A stretch of 64,000 bases of DNA from Ciborinia camelliae (Eukaryota > Ascomycota > Leotiomycetes > Helotiales > Sclerotiniaceae): positions 1,430,209 through 1,494,208 of the forward strand of contig JANPYM010000007.1 in the NCBI GenBank assembly GCA_025890175.1, given 5' to 3'. Positions 1-13,300 of this stretch are shown here, one piece after another. The position numbers and the translations under genes were made by a program. The number at the start of each line of letters is the position of its first letter. Within the stretch, counting starts at the first letter, position 1. The notes below the pieces were generated by a model that did no database searches, was not told the DNA's origin, and saw only the letters and a program-made list of their open reading frames with translations.

Positions 1-362
1 TATATAATTTGAAAATATTATAAACATTATTAAAATAAATAATATATTTAATTATTTTTGAATTCTAAAATTTATTAATTTTTATAATAAAATAAATAAT
101 TATAAAAATATTATTATTAAAATAATTAATAAAATTCAGTTTTGGGATAATTAAATTATTAAGAATTTTAGGATATAATATTGTATTAAAAATTTTATTA
201 ATAATATTAAATTATTATTTATTAAAAAATATATAAAGATTAAAGATATATTAAAAAAGTTTAAAAATTAATATAAAAAAATTAGTTATTATTTATATGT
301 AAATAAATAAAATCGTTTTTTTAAAATAAATTTTAATGATTTTGATTTGATTAATAAATTTA

Positions 363-3300
363 TTATAAAATATAAATTTTATATAATAAAATTAATAAAT
401 CTAAATATTAAACTTTTAAATCTAAATTATTATATTTAATTTATAATTAAAATTTTTAAATATTTTTTTATTTAAATTAATAAAAATTTGTATTAAATTT
501 GTTATAATAATAAAAACAAATTTTTAAATTTTGAAAAATTTTTAATTAATTTTATTAATAAAATGTAAAAAAATAATAATTTTAATAATAATAAAATAAT
601 CTTATTCAAAAATAAAATTTAAAAAACGGATTAAAATTAAAATAATAAATTTAAATTTAGAAAAGGAAAAAAATTGAAATTTTTAAAATTATTAAAATTG
701 TTATAATCTAATATTAACAATAACAAATATAATTATTGTGATATATTTTTTTGTATTTAAATTTTATATAAATATTTGTTTTAATAATTTAAAAAATGTT
801 GTAATAAAAAAAGTTTGAAAAAAAAAATATAAAAAAAAATAAATACAATATAATGAATATAAAAAACCCAAAAATAAATTTGGGGAAATAATAATTTTAG
901 TTTTGATTTTGATTTTAATTTTAGCTTTAATTTTAATTTTGATTTTGACTTTAATATTAAAATAAATTTTGAAATAAAAACAAGTTTTTTTTTTTTATTA
1001 TTATTTAATTTTTTTTTAAATTTTTATATTTTAATTTTAATATTGTTAAATTCTTCAATTTTCTTAATTAGTAATAATTTTGATATAATTATATAAATCT
1101 TTTTTAATAATTAAAATATTTAAAATAATTATATATAAGAAATATAATTTTTCGATATAAATATTTTATTTTATTATTTGTAGGATAAAAATAATTTTAA
1201 GATTTATTAAAAGTTTTTGGATAAAAAAGTAAATTTTTTAATATTAATATTAATAAATGATTTTATTATTTTTAAAAAAATTAAAATAATTATTTTTAAA
1301 TATATTATATTGAATTATTTAATTAATTTTATTTTTTTATTAAATAATTTTTATTTTATTAATTTATTTATTAAATTATTTTTAGGATATAAAATATGGA
1401 TTAAAAGAAAATATATTAAATTTAATAAAAACAATAACGATTTTAATATAATTTATAATAAAAATCAAAATTATTTTTTTTAAATTAATTAATATCTTTA
1501 TATTTTAATATTAAAAATATTAATTATTTAAAAAACCCTATTAATTATTTCATTTTATATTATAAATATTTAATTAATAAAAATATAATATAAATGTTTT
1601 AAATATTTTTTTTTAAAAAATATTAAAAATATTTAAAAAATTATTAAAGATTTGTTTTTAAAGGATTTAAATAATTATTTAAAAAATAAAATTTACAAAT
1701 TTTGTAAACTTAAAAAATTTTATTATATATAACAAAAAAATATTAATTTTTATATTACAAAACTTTTCAAAAAAATAAATATTAATATTATTAAAATTTA
1801 TTCTATTAATATTAATAATTATAAATATATAATTTTATTTATTAATAACAATATTTATAAACAAATTATATTTATTTATAAAAAAAAAAAAAAAATTAAA
1901 AAAATTATTTATATTATAAATAAATAAATATTTATATAATATAATATAATGATTTTAATATAAAAATTTAATAAAAATAATAAATATAAATAATATAAAT
2001 TTAATTAAATAATTAAGAATTTAAAGTTTTATTTTAAATTTATAATTCCTTATATTTTAAATCAAAATAAAATATTTAAATATTTTATTTATATAATTTT
2101 TAATAAAATATAATTTATTTTTATTAAAATAACAATTTTATATATTTTTTAATTAAAAATTCTTTAAANNNNNNNNNNTTATAAAATATAAATTTTATAT
2201 AATAAAATTAATAAATCTAAATATTAAACTTTTAAATCTAAATTATTATATTTAATTTATAATTAAAATTTTTAAATATTTTTTTATTTAAATTAATAAA
2301 AATTTGTATTAAATTTGTTATAATAATAAAAACAAATTTTTAAATTTTGAAAAATTTTTAATTAATTTTATTAATAAAATGTAAAAAAATAATAATTTTA
2401 ATAATAATAAAATAATCTTATTCAAAAATAAAATTTAAAAAACGGATTAAAATTAAAATAATAAATTTAAATTTAGAAAAGGAAAAAAATTGAAATTTTT
2501 AAAATTATTAAAATTGTTATAATCTAATATTAACAATAACAAATATAATTATTGTGATATATTTTTTTGTATTTAAATTTTATATAAATATTTGTTTTAA
2601 TAATTTAAAAAATGTTGTAATAAAAAAAGTTTGAAAAAAAAAATATAAAAAAAAATAAATACAATATAATGAATATAAAAAACCCAAAAATAAATTTGGG
2701 GGAAATAATAATTTTAGTTTTGATTTTGATTTTAATTTTAGCTTTAATTTTAATTTTGATTTTGACTTTAATATTAAAATAAATTTTGAAATAAAAACAA
2801 GTTTTTTTTTTTTATTATTATTTAATTTTTTTTTAAATTTTTATATTTTAATTTTAATATTGTTAAATTCTTCAATTTTCTTAATTAGTAATAATTTTGA
2901 TATAATTATATAAATCTTTTTTAATAATTAAAATATTTAAAATAATTATATATAAGAAATATAATTTTTCGATATAAATATTTTATTTTATTATTTGTAG
3001 GATAAAAATAATTTTAAGATTTATTAAAAGTTTTTGGATAAAAAAGTAAATTTTTTAATATTAATATTAATAAATGATTTTATTATTTTTAAAAAAATTA
3101 AAATAATTATTTTTAAATATATTATATTGAATTATTTAATTAATTTTATTTTTTTATTAAATAATTTTTATTTTATTAATTTATTTATTAAATTATTTTT
3201 AGGATATAAAATATGGATTAAAAGAAAATATATTAAATTTAATAAAAACAATAACGATTTTAATATAATTTATAATAAAAATCAAAATTATTTTTTTTAA

Positions 3301-3985
3301 ATTAATTAATATCTTTATATTTTAATATTAAAAATATTAATTATTTAAAAAACCCTATTAATTATTTCATTTTATATTATAAATATTTAATTAATAAAAA
3401 TATAATATAAATGTTTTAAATATTTTTTTTTAAAAAATATTAAAAATATTTAAAAAATTATTAAAGATTTGTTTTTAAAGGATTTAAATAATTATTTAAA
3501 AAATAAAATTTACAAATTTTGTAAACTTAAAAAATTTTATTATATATAACAAAAAAATATTAATTTTTATATTACAAAACTTTTCAAAAAAATAAATATT
3601 AATATTATTAAAATTTATTCTATTAATATTAATAATTATAAATATATAATTTTATTTATTAATAACAATATTTATAAACAAATTATATTTATTTATAAAA
3701 AAAAAAAAAAAATTAAAAAAATTATTTATATTATAAATAAATAAATATTTATATAATATAATATAATGATTTTAATATAAAAATTTAATAAAAATAATAA
3801 ATATAAATAATATAAATTTAATTAAATAATTAAGAATTTAAAGTTTTATTTTAAATTTATAATTCCTTATATTTTAAATCAAAATAAAATATTTAAATAT
3901 TTTATTTATATAATTTTTAATAAAATATAATTTATTTTTATTAAAATAACAATTTTATATATTTTTTAATTAAAAATTCTTTAAA
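363..3985 (+). repeat. Near-identical 1.8-kb direct duplication flanking a gap
   Basis: Positions 363-2168 and 2179-3985 are the same sequence read twice, separated only by ten Ns. The second copy begins exactly at the base after the gap and the first ends exactly at the base before it. The only difference I found is one extra G in a G run (four near 890, five near 2697). In RIP-active DNA a true repeat would be expected to diverge, so the simplest reading is two overlapping contig ends placed side by side. Confidence 0.93.
2169..2178. other. Assembly gap (10 N)
   Basis: Ten Ns lie between the two copies of the 1.8-kb duplication. The uniform length of ten, shared with three other gaps in the window, suggests a placeholder and not a measured distance. 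Confidence 0.99.
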
Positions 3986-6260
3986 ATATAATTTATATTA
4001 TAAATCGGATTACAATTCGATTTTTATTTAATAAAATTATTTTATATAAAATTTATATAAACTATATTTATTTTAATATAAATAATTAATTAAATATTTT
4101 TTATTTACAAATATTTAATAATATTATTTATATTTATATTTTAAAAAAATATTATATTATAAACAAAAAATTTGTTTTACAAATAAAAAAAAATATTTTT
4201 ATTAATTTTAAAAAAAATTATATTTATTAAATATTTGTTTTTATTTGTATAATCAATAAAATTATTTATTTTTTTAATATTTGTTTTAATAAATTAAAGT
4301 TTTTGATTAATTTAATTAATAATAATAATAATCCAAATGAATATTAAAACAAAAAAAAATTAAATAATAATTTAATATTTTTAAATAATTTTATTTATAT
4401 TTAATTAAATAAATTAATTATTAATATTAAAGATTATTTAAATGTTATAAACGATTATATATTATTTAATTATAAAAATTAATTCGATTAAACTAATATT
4501 AATAAAATATTAAAGTTTAATTAAAAGTATAATTAAAGATATTTTAAAAATTTGAAAAATAAAAAAATTATTAATAAAGAAATGAATAATATAATAATAT
4601 AAATATTACGGTAATGTTATATTATTGTTTATATAATTTGTATAGTAATAACGATTGATATTAAGGATAATTCCAAAATATTTAATAAAATTATAAAGTT
4701 ATTTAATAAAGTTAAATAAATAAAATTAATTAAAATTAAATATAAATTAATTTTTAATAATAAAATTTTTAAATTTATTTAAAAATTAAAAATTTAAAAA
4801 TAAAAAATTTTTTATAATAAAATAATTTATAAATAAAAATAAGATAAAAAAGATAATATTAAAAAATATAAAATTTATTAAATTATATAAAATTTTAAAT
4901 AATATTATAAATTAAATTTTGATTAAATTTTTGTAAAAGTTTATAAAAATATTTTTTAAAAAATAGTTTTAATAATTGTTGTTTGTTTTGAATTAAAAAT
5001 ATATTAAATAAATATAATTATAATATTTTTAAATATTATTATATCGAATAATTTGTTAATTTATATCGAATTATTATTATACTAAAAATAAAATAAAATT
5101 TAATTCAAATAATTAGAAAAAAATTCTAAAAGTAAAATTTAGGTATATTAGTTGTTTAAAATTTTATATAATTTGAAATAAACATTAAAATAATAATAAA
5201 AGATTTTATATTTTATATTTATTTAATTTAATTTTATATTAATAAAAATAAATAATTATATTTATTTTAATTATAATAAAAAAACAATAATAGTAATATA
5301 TATTAATAATTTTTTTATAATTAAAAAAACAAATATATATTATACATTAAAAAAAAATTTAATAAAAAAATTTCAAATAAAAAATTTAGAAATAATTTTA
5401 TACTTTTTGAAAATTCAAATTTATTATAATTTACAAAACAAAATAATTACTCTTTATCAAAATTTTTATATTAAAAAGATTTTTATAAAGTTTGATTTTA
5501 AATATTTACAAACAAATATAACATTTATAATATTAAATTTTATTAAAAATTTAATTTTAAATAAAAAAATAATTGATAAACAATTTATAATATTTTATTA
5601 ATTCAAAATCAAGTTTTTAGGATTTTTATATATTAAAATAAATATTATATATAATATAAATATTTTTTATTAATTTTTTATTAATTTTTTAAAAATATAT
5701 ATAAAATATTGTAATTAAATTTTTCGATATTTAATTAATATAATAAACTATGTAATTATTTATAATAATAGTAATAATAAACTTATTGTAGAAAAATATA
5801 TAGATTTCAATTATACAAAAGACTTTTTAATAAAAAGAAATATATCAAATTATATTTTTTTTATATGCAAAAAAATGATTTTGATATAATTAAAAAGACA
5901 ATCAATTGTAATTTTAAGTTCAATTAAATCGAAATATTATGGATTTTGCAAAACAATAATAAAAACATTATAAATTTGATAGTTTTAAAAAAATTAATAA
6001 AAATTGAATATAAGTATTTTGATTTAATAAAGATTAAAATTATTAAAAATAATTAAGGGAATTTTGTTTTTATTAAAAATTTAGAAATTTATTAATATAT
6101 AAAGTATATAATAATAAAATATTATTATATTTATAAATAAATTGTATAAAATTATATTAATTTATAATTTATATTAATAGATTTACAAATAATAAATAAA
6201 TTTATAAAATTATTTTTATTAATAAAATATATTAGATTTGTTAAAATATTATAAATAAAA
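3034..6260 (+). pseudogene. RIP-decayed Ty1/copia pol (integrase, RT, RNase H), plus strand
   Basis: One forward frame can be followed for about 3.2 kb with in-frame stops but no evident frameshift. In order it shows: a GAG-pre-integrase-like segment (about 3400-3540); an integrase core whose start reads F-I-N-N where the family has F-I-D-D (about 3655-3666); the P-Y-x-x-x-Q-N motif of integrase (3865-3885); reverse transcriptase from about 4870; the catalytic box as Y-I-N-N (5299-5310) in place of Y-V-D-D; the following Y-F-L-K-I segment (family Y-F-L-G-I) near 5401; and RNase H from about 5770 (D-F-N-Y, K-R-N-I-S-N-Y-I-F-F, L-S-S). Asp-to-Asn, Gly-to-Lys/Asn and Gln-to-stop changes are the ones expected from C-to-T and G-to-A mutation. 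The gag part upstream is not recognisable. The element is inactive. Confidence 0.85.
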
Positions 6261-6423
6261 AGATTTTTAAAAAAAAAAAAAGTTTATTTTTTAAAAATAT
6301 AAAATATATATATTAATAATAACAAAATATATTAATAAAAAATAAAAAATATTAATTTAAAAAAATTAACAAAAACTTTAAAATATCTCATATATTATTA
6401 ATTAAAAAATATATTGAAAATAG

Positions 6424-6582
6424 TTAGAACCGTATAAGCCGTACAGATTATAAAACGGACCATAGATCTAATACAATTTAGCGTTTTATCTTAAACTTAA
6501 ATAATATACAAAATTTAACCTTAATTCTATAATAATTTCAAATACATTACACAACTTGCACCTTCACGTGATCTACCTAACT
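6424..6582 (-). repeat. Less-degraded island, probable copia LTR
   Basis: About 160 bp of more ordinary composition lies between the 3' ends of the two opposed pol relics. On the minus strand it begins TGTTGAAG, shortly after an A/G-rich run that could be a polypurine tract, and closes near GGTTCTAAC. Both features suit a copia 3' LTR. A second minus-strand TGTTGAAG occurs at about 11697-11704, where the AT-rich block ends, which would give an element of about 5.3 kb. The two ends agree clearly only over the first eight bases, so the LTR call is tentative. Confidence 0.4.
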
Positions 6583-6629
6583 TCAACAATTAATATATAA
6601 TTTATTTTTAATTTTTTTTTTTTTCCTTA

Positions 6630-7560
6630 TAAATCTTATATATAATAATAAACTATATTAATATACTTCAATCGATTTATAAATTATATATTTTTTATTA
6701 AAACAATAATCTTTTAATTATTATTTTTTATTTATATTTTGGATTTGTTTTTCTTAATATAATATTTGTATTTTATATTACAAAATATCTATACTAATTA
6801 TTATTCTTATTTCATTATAATTAATTATATAATATATTTTGATTTAATAATAAATATCGATACTATATTTTATTTTTGATTCATTTAAAATATTAAACTA
6901 TTATTTAATAAAACTATTATTTTAAAAATATTTTTTTTATTTATAATATTATTTATATAATTTATATTAAAATATATAATTAAATCTTTAATTTTTTTTA
7001 ATTTATAATATAATTTATAATTAATTGTTATCCATAAATATTATATAACTTTTTGTAATTAATGTATATAAAATTTTACAAAATTTTTTATATATTAACT
7101 AAATTTTTTAAAATTAAATATAATATTTAATTTAAAATATATTATTATATATATCAATTTATTAATTATACAATAATATTATATAAAATCGATTTATTTT
7201 TCGCTTTTTTTAAATAATTGAAATACTTTATATTCTTTGATAGATATATTAATCAATTTTAATATTTTTTTTACAAATCTATATTTATTTAAAACATTTT
7301 TAAAATACTATATTTAATCAATATATAAAATATAATTTTCCCTATTTCAAATTATTTTTAAATTTAAAAATTTTAAACGCTTTATTTTTTTTAAATTTTT
7401 AACCTTAAATTTCGATATAAATTATTTATTAAACTATATAATATTATCAATAAACTTTATTATTACAAAAAAATCGTTAATATATAATAAAACAATTATT
7501 TTTTGATTTGTATAAATAAATAAACAAAAATCGGCTTAATTTTGTACAAACTTTTAAATA
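6630..7560 (-). pseudogene. RIP-decayed Ty1/copia RT/RNase H, minus strand
   Basis: The reverse complement reads in one frame through copia reverse transcriptase: the conserved segment A-D-x-C-L-F-I-Y (near 7540), then L-L-Y-I-N-D (Y-I-N-D at 7473-7484, family Y-V-D-D), K-F-K-V-K-N-L, and an N-R-E-N-Y-I-L-Y-I-D segment. RNase H follows to about 6835 (S-x-I-x-K-S-K-Y-I, family S-x-T-E-A-E-Y), and a degraded tail reaches about 6630. Stops occur where Gln, Trp or Arg codons are expected after RIP, and I found no frameshift. This is a different copia family member from the plus-strand relic, since many residues differ. The 5' part must lie at higher coordinates. Confidence 0.82.
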
Positions 7561-10500
7561 ATAAATCGAGATTTAATTAAATCATTTTAATTACATATTA
7601 TTTATTTTAAATTATACAAATTCCATAACATTTTCAAAATATATTCTAATTTTATTAAAAAATTTTTTAATATAAAAAAAAAATTTTTTTTTTTTAATTT
7701 GATTTTTGTAAATATATTCTTAATATTAAAATAATATACCTTAAAATTTTAAAAAATGATTATTAATAAAAAAAAACAAATTGTTATTGATTGTATAATA
7801 AAAACGAAAATATTAAAAAAATCGATATTATATTTTTAAATAAACCTTTATATTATCAATTTTGCTTTAAAATGATTTAACGATTTATTTATTTTTAATT
7901 TTATTATAAAAATTTATTTTGTAATAATTAAATTTATTTTATTATTATTAAATATTTATTATTATATTTTATTTTTTTTAAATTTATTAATTTTTTTTTA
8001 AATAATTTTTTTTTATTGTTTTTTATATACAAAATTATTAATAATTTTTTTATAAATCTTAAAAATAAATATTTTTTTTATTATAATATTTGTAAAAATA
8101 ATTTTAAATAAAAAAACATAATTGTTTAATTATTTTTTTATAAATAATTATTAATTAAATTTTAATTTCGAAATTATAATAAACAAAATTTATAAATACT
8201 TTATTTTCCAAAAATTAATCTTGTTTTTTTTTTTTTTAAATTATTTTTTTATTATTAATTCTTTATATATATTATTAATATTATTTATTGTAAAATTAGT
8301 TATTAATCTTATTTTCAATATTCAAAATTATAGAATAATAATTTAAATAATTAATAAAGATTATTATTATTATATTATATTAATTATAGTTTTTTTTGAA
8401 TTAATAATATTAATATTAATTATAGGTAATATAAAAATAATATTTATATTATTTTGTAATTAATTAATAAAGTATTAATCCGATAAATTATTTAAAATTT
8501 TTTATTTTTTAATAAAAATTTTTTTTAATATTTAAATTTATAATTTTAAATCAATTTTTTTTTTTAATAATTCTTTAAAAAAAATATAATTATTAATCTT
8601 AATTATAATATATATATTTAAAATATAAATTTAAAAATATTTAATAATATATTTATTATATTTTAAAAATATTATAATTCTTATACAATTAATCAATTTA
8701 TTTTATTATATATTATATAAATGCAATATAAAATTAATATAAAAATAATATTTTAATTTTTATATCCTAATATAATTAATAAATAAAATTTTATTAAACT
8801 ATATTTTATAAAATAAAATCTATTATTTTTTTATTTGATTATTAATTATTTATAATTTTTTTTAAAAAAAAAATTTTTGCTTTTAATATATTTTAAATTT
8901 ATTAATATAAAAGTTAATATATATTTTATTTTATATATAAATATTAATTTCAACAATATAATTTTAAAATTTAATAAATAAAATAAAATTTTTAAATATT
9001 ATCCGAATATTTATTTATATTATAAAAATTATACATTTTATAATTTTATTTTAATTCGAAAAATATATATATATTATTTGTTTTTATATATTTATAATAT
9101 TTTATTATATTTATAATACCTTCTTAATTTTTAAAACATTATTAATATAAATTATCAAAATATTAAAATTTAATTTTTTTTTTATTTTTAATTATTATTT
9201 TTTTAGTTTATTAATAATATTGTTTTTTTATATAAAAAATATAATTTATATTTTTTTTATTTAATTATTAATAATTTTAACAAAATATTATTTTTTTTAA
9301 AAAAATATAAAAAAAAGATTTATAATATTTAAAAATATAAATATAAATAATTATTTTTTATATTCAAAAAATATATTATTATAATATTTTTTTATTTTAA
9401 TTATAATATATATTTTATAAAAAGCAAATTTTATTAATAACTATATTTTTTTATTAAAGATAATTATTAAATATAATTTATAAAATACTCCATTATTTAT
9501 ATATCCCAATCTTTAATATCATAATCAATATTTTTATAATCAATTTTTTTATTAAACCTTAACTAAATCAATTTTAACCTTTTTATATATAATATTTTAT
9601 ATATTATCAAATAATATTACAAAAAATATAATATTAACTAAAAAATTTAATAAATCAAAAATTATATAAATATTATAAAAAATTTTTACTAAAAATATAA
9701 TTTTTTTATTTTTATAAAAATATATTTTTTTATTATTAAATATTTTTTTAACCTTAAAGTTTTTATAAAATATTTTTGTAAATAATAAATTAATCCCTAA
9801 ATCTAAAATATATAATATATTTAATTTATAAATCTTTTTTTTTTATACAATTTTTATAATATTATAATTTTTTATAAATAATTTTTTTTTATTAATTTTG
9901 ATAATATAAAATTATTTAAATAATTTTAAATTAAAAAAAAAATAATATTAATTAATTATATATATTAATATTTTAATATTTATAATTTATTTATAAAATT
10001 TATTAATAAATAAAATATATATAAATTTATTTATAAAATTATTTAAAAAAACAAATATATTAAATTTTTTTTTATTATTTAATATTTTTATTATAATATA
10101 TATATAAACAAATTTGAAAAAAAAAATAATTTTATTAAATTATAATTCAAAAATTTTATTATAAATATATTAATTTGTAAATATATAAATTATTATTATA
10201 AATTTTTTTAAAATAAAATTATTTTTAATATATTATTAAATATTATTTTTATATAAACAATTTTAAATAATATAATTTTTTTTATTATAATAAAAACATT
10301 TTTTAATTTTATTAAAACTTTAAAAATATAAATTTCAATTATATTCGTTATTATTATATTTTTTATTATTATTATAATTTTGTTTTTGTTTTTATTATTT
10401 TTAATATATCATTATAATTATAATAATATTATTATTTATATTTATTAATTTAATTGTAATGGTAATTATAATTTTCGAATTTGAATCTATATTTCTTTTA

Positions 10501-11600
10501 TTAATAATTTATAATTTATCAAATTTTTATTAAAAATTAAATATTTAAATATTAATTGTATTAATTATTATAATAAATTTTTTTAAAAAATTTTAAATAA
10601 AAAAATTTAATATTATATTATTTGTTAAAATTTTCGTTTGATTTTTATTGTTTTTTATAATTCGTTTATAAATAGATTGAATTTTTTTTCAATTATCCTC
10701 AATTATTATATTTGGTTTCAATTTCCAGATAATAAATCACATTATTTAATTTCAAATATTTTATAATATAATTTAAATATATTTTGTTTTTAAAATTATT
10801 TATTTAATATAAAACTTTACTTAATTCTTAATAAATTTAATATTTATTTTATTAATATATTATATAATAAAAAACTCAATTTTTATCTAAACTTTAATTA
10901 TTTTATAAATATTGTTTTTCTTTTTGAATTTAATATTATCAATAAAAATTATTATATATTATATTATTATATTATTTATCATAAACTTTTATTCTTTTTT
11001 TATTATATAAAGTTTTATTAATTTAAATTATTATTTTCAATTATTTTAATTAAAAATCAAAATATAGGATTATTAGATTTTATTATTTATATTAAATAAA
11101 ATAAAAAATATTATAATAATTATAATTATTATAAAAATTGTATATAATATTATAAAAAAAATAAAAGTTTAAATATTTTTATAATTAAAAAATTTTTATT
11201 AAAATATAATAAATAAAAATGGGGAAAATTTTTTATTTTTGTTACAAAATTAAATTAAATTAAAAAATTTTAATATAAAATAAAATCAAAAAATAAAATT
11301 TAAGTTTTTGTTTTTAAATATATATAAAATATTTGAATAAATAAAATAATTTTTTTATAAAATAATATAAATTTTTATTTAAACTTTTAAAAATAAATAA
11401 AAAGATTTTAATAAATTAAAAAAAGCTTTTATTTAAATTAATAAAAATTTTTATTTAAATTTTAAAGTTTTTATTATTGTTAATAAAATTTTTTTTTTTA
11501 AATAAAAACAAATTTAATTTAAATATAAACCCAAGTTTATAATTTATTAAAATATAATAAAAGTATAAAATTAGATTAATTAATAAAAATAATAGAATTT
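7561..11600. other. AT-rich DNA, probably 5' part of minus-strand element
   Basis: There is no intact reading frame. Composition and C-over-G asymmetry match the neighbouring minus-strand copia relic up to about 10.7 kb, so this stretch probably holds its integrase, gag and 5' LTR. I did not resolve those domains. Confidence 0.5.
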
Positions 11601-11620
11601 TTGTAGAGGATTTTATTATA

Positions 11621-12363
11621 TCTATGAGAGCATAGTCGCGTTCATACTATATACGGACGCTACACTACGCGCCGCGCTAAGTTCTATAGTCACCTGCTTC
11701 AACAAAATGTATATTTAGTTTGTAAAAATTTATTTATAATTAGTTGGAGTAATAAATAAAAAGGATTAATTAATAAAGTTAGATTTATAAATTCAAGTAG
11801 TATAGGCAAAGTTGCCTTTAAGGGTATGGTGCATGGTTTAGTGGTAGAGCTTTTCATTTTAATTCTAAGCTATTTTCTTGATACGAGCTTAAGCTCCGAG
11901 AACAAGGTGAATACTACACGTACCGGTAGCCATTTCACTTTCATCCTCTCAATTCCTCATGGCCTGAAGGCTGAGGCTTATTATCTGTAGACACGCGCCA
12001 TCATTAGATGTGTAACAAGGCGGATATAAAGTTGAATGCTTCGGTAGTTTCTGATTTTCTTGTAAAAACGCACCTCCGGATTCTGCTCTTCGAATGAGGA
12101 AGCCAGCATCATCGTATTAAAAGCATTTAGACTCTTTCTCACACCCCCTTTGAGTCTCCTTTGCAACTATTCTTCCTCAGTCCTAAATACTATAAATGCC
12201 ATCTCATCCGAACCCAATTATAACTGGTTGACCGACAACGTACCGTAAGGAAAATAAAACAGCAAAAATCATACAAACAACAAGCCTACCGCAAAAGAGA
12301 GGGTATCGAAAAAGGTTATAAATAAGCTATTAATAGTACCATAAAAACCTACTTATAATTAAG
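11621..12363. other. Transition DNA, no gene seen
   Basis: Composition turns ordinary here. A G+C-rich patch with CGCG runs (11635-11690) sits directly at the edge of the AT-rich block. Near 11831-11850 there is a tRNA-like A box, but no matching B box. No convincing coding region was found. Confidence 0.6.
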
Positions 12364-13300
12364 GTTCGTAGGTTCGTAGGTTCGTAGGTTCGTAGGTTCG
12401 TAGGATCGGAGGGAGGAGGTAGGATCGTAGATTCGTAGATTTGTAGGTTCGTAGGTTCGTAGGTTCGTAGGTTCGTAGGTTCGGAGGGAGGAGGTAGGTT
12501 TAGAGGGAGGAGGTAGGTTCGGAGGAAGGAATCGTACGATTTTTAGGTTTTTAGATTCGTAGGATCGGAGGGAGGAGGTAGGTTCGGAGGGAGGAGGTAG
12601 GTTCGGAGGGAGGAGGTAAGTTCGGAGGAAGGAATCGTACGATTTTTAGGTTTTTAGATTCGTAGGATCGGAGGGAGGAGGTAGGATCGGAGGGAGGAGG
12701 TAGGTTCGGAGGGAGGAGGTAGGTTCGGAGGAAGGAATCGTACGATTTTTAGGTTTTTAGATTCGTAGGATCGGAGGGAGGAGGTAGATTCGTAGATTCG
12801 TAGGTTCGTAGAATCGGAGGGAGGAGGTAGGATCGGAGGGAGGAGGTAGGTTTAGAGGGAGGAGGTAGGTTCGGAGGAAGGAATCGTACGATTTTTAGGT
12901 TTTTAGATTCGTAGGATCGGAGGGAGGAGGTAGGTTCGGAGGGAGGAGGTAGGTTCGGAGGGAGGAGGTAAGTTCGGAGGAAGGAATCGTACGATTTTTA
13001 GGTTTTTAGATTCGTAGGATCGGAGGGAGGAGGTAGATTCGTAGATTCGTAGATTCGTAGAATCGGAGGGAGGAGGTAGGATCGGAGGGAGGAGGTAGGT
13101 TTAGAGGGAGGAGGTAGGTTCGGAGGAAGGAATCGTACGATTTTTAGGTTTTTAGATTCGTAGGATCGGAGGGAGGAGGTAGATTCGTAGGTTCGTAGAT
13201 TCGTAGGTTCGTAGATTCGTAGGTTCGTAGATTCGTAGGTTCGTAGATTCGTAGGTTCGTAGATTCGTAGGTTCGTAGGTTGTAGGTTCGTAGATTCGTA
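12364..13300 (+). repeat. G-rich minisatellite with higher-order repeats
   Basis: Two building blocks alternate: an 8-bp unit (TTCGTAGG/ATTCGTAG) and a G-rich unit GGAGGGAGGAGGTAGG present about twenty times. They are arranged into larger units, each holding the perfect 12-bp palindrome AATCGTACGATT, at 12530, 12633, 12736, 12882, 12985 and 13131. The spacings are 103, 103, 146, 103 and 146 bp. The last 120 bp is a simple alternation of TTCGTAGG and ATTCGTAG. Reading frames across it (for example 13144-13347 on the minus strand) are repeat translations and not genes. Confidence 0.95.

Larger units (their letters stand above)
1..11620. other. AT-rich, RIP-type heterochromatic block
   Basis: The sequence is nearly all A and T, with long TA-rich runs, almost no CpG and no intact gene. 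It changes to ordinary composition within a few dozen bases near 11.62 kb. By eye, residual G exceeds C from 0 to about 6.3 kb, C exceeds G from about 6.6 to 10.7 kb, and G exceeds C again near 11 kb. That asymmetry fits the two opposed copia relics described separately. Such blocks are known in filamentous ascomycetes as products of repeat-induced point mutation and often lie at centromeres or subtelomeres. Which of these this is cannot be told from the window. Confidence 0.9.

Noticed and set aside
1217..1483. 88-codon frame, repeated at 3034-3300
   Set aside because: Nearly all Ile/Asn/Lys/Leu/Phe; part of the RIP-decayed element, not a living gene. The second occurrence is the assembly duplication.
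11829..11905. tRNA-like start (TGGTTTAGTGG) in transition DNA
   Set aside because: It matches a pol III A box, but there is no B box and no acceptor pairing; at most a relic.
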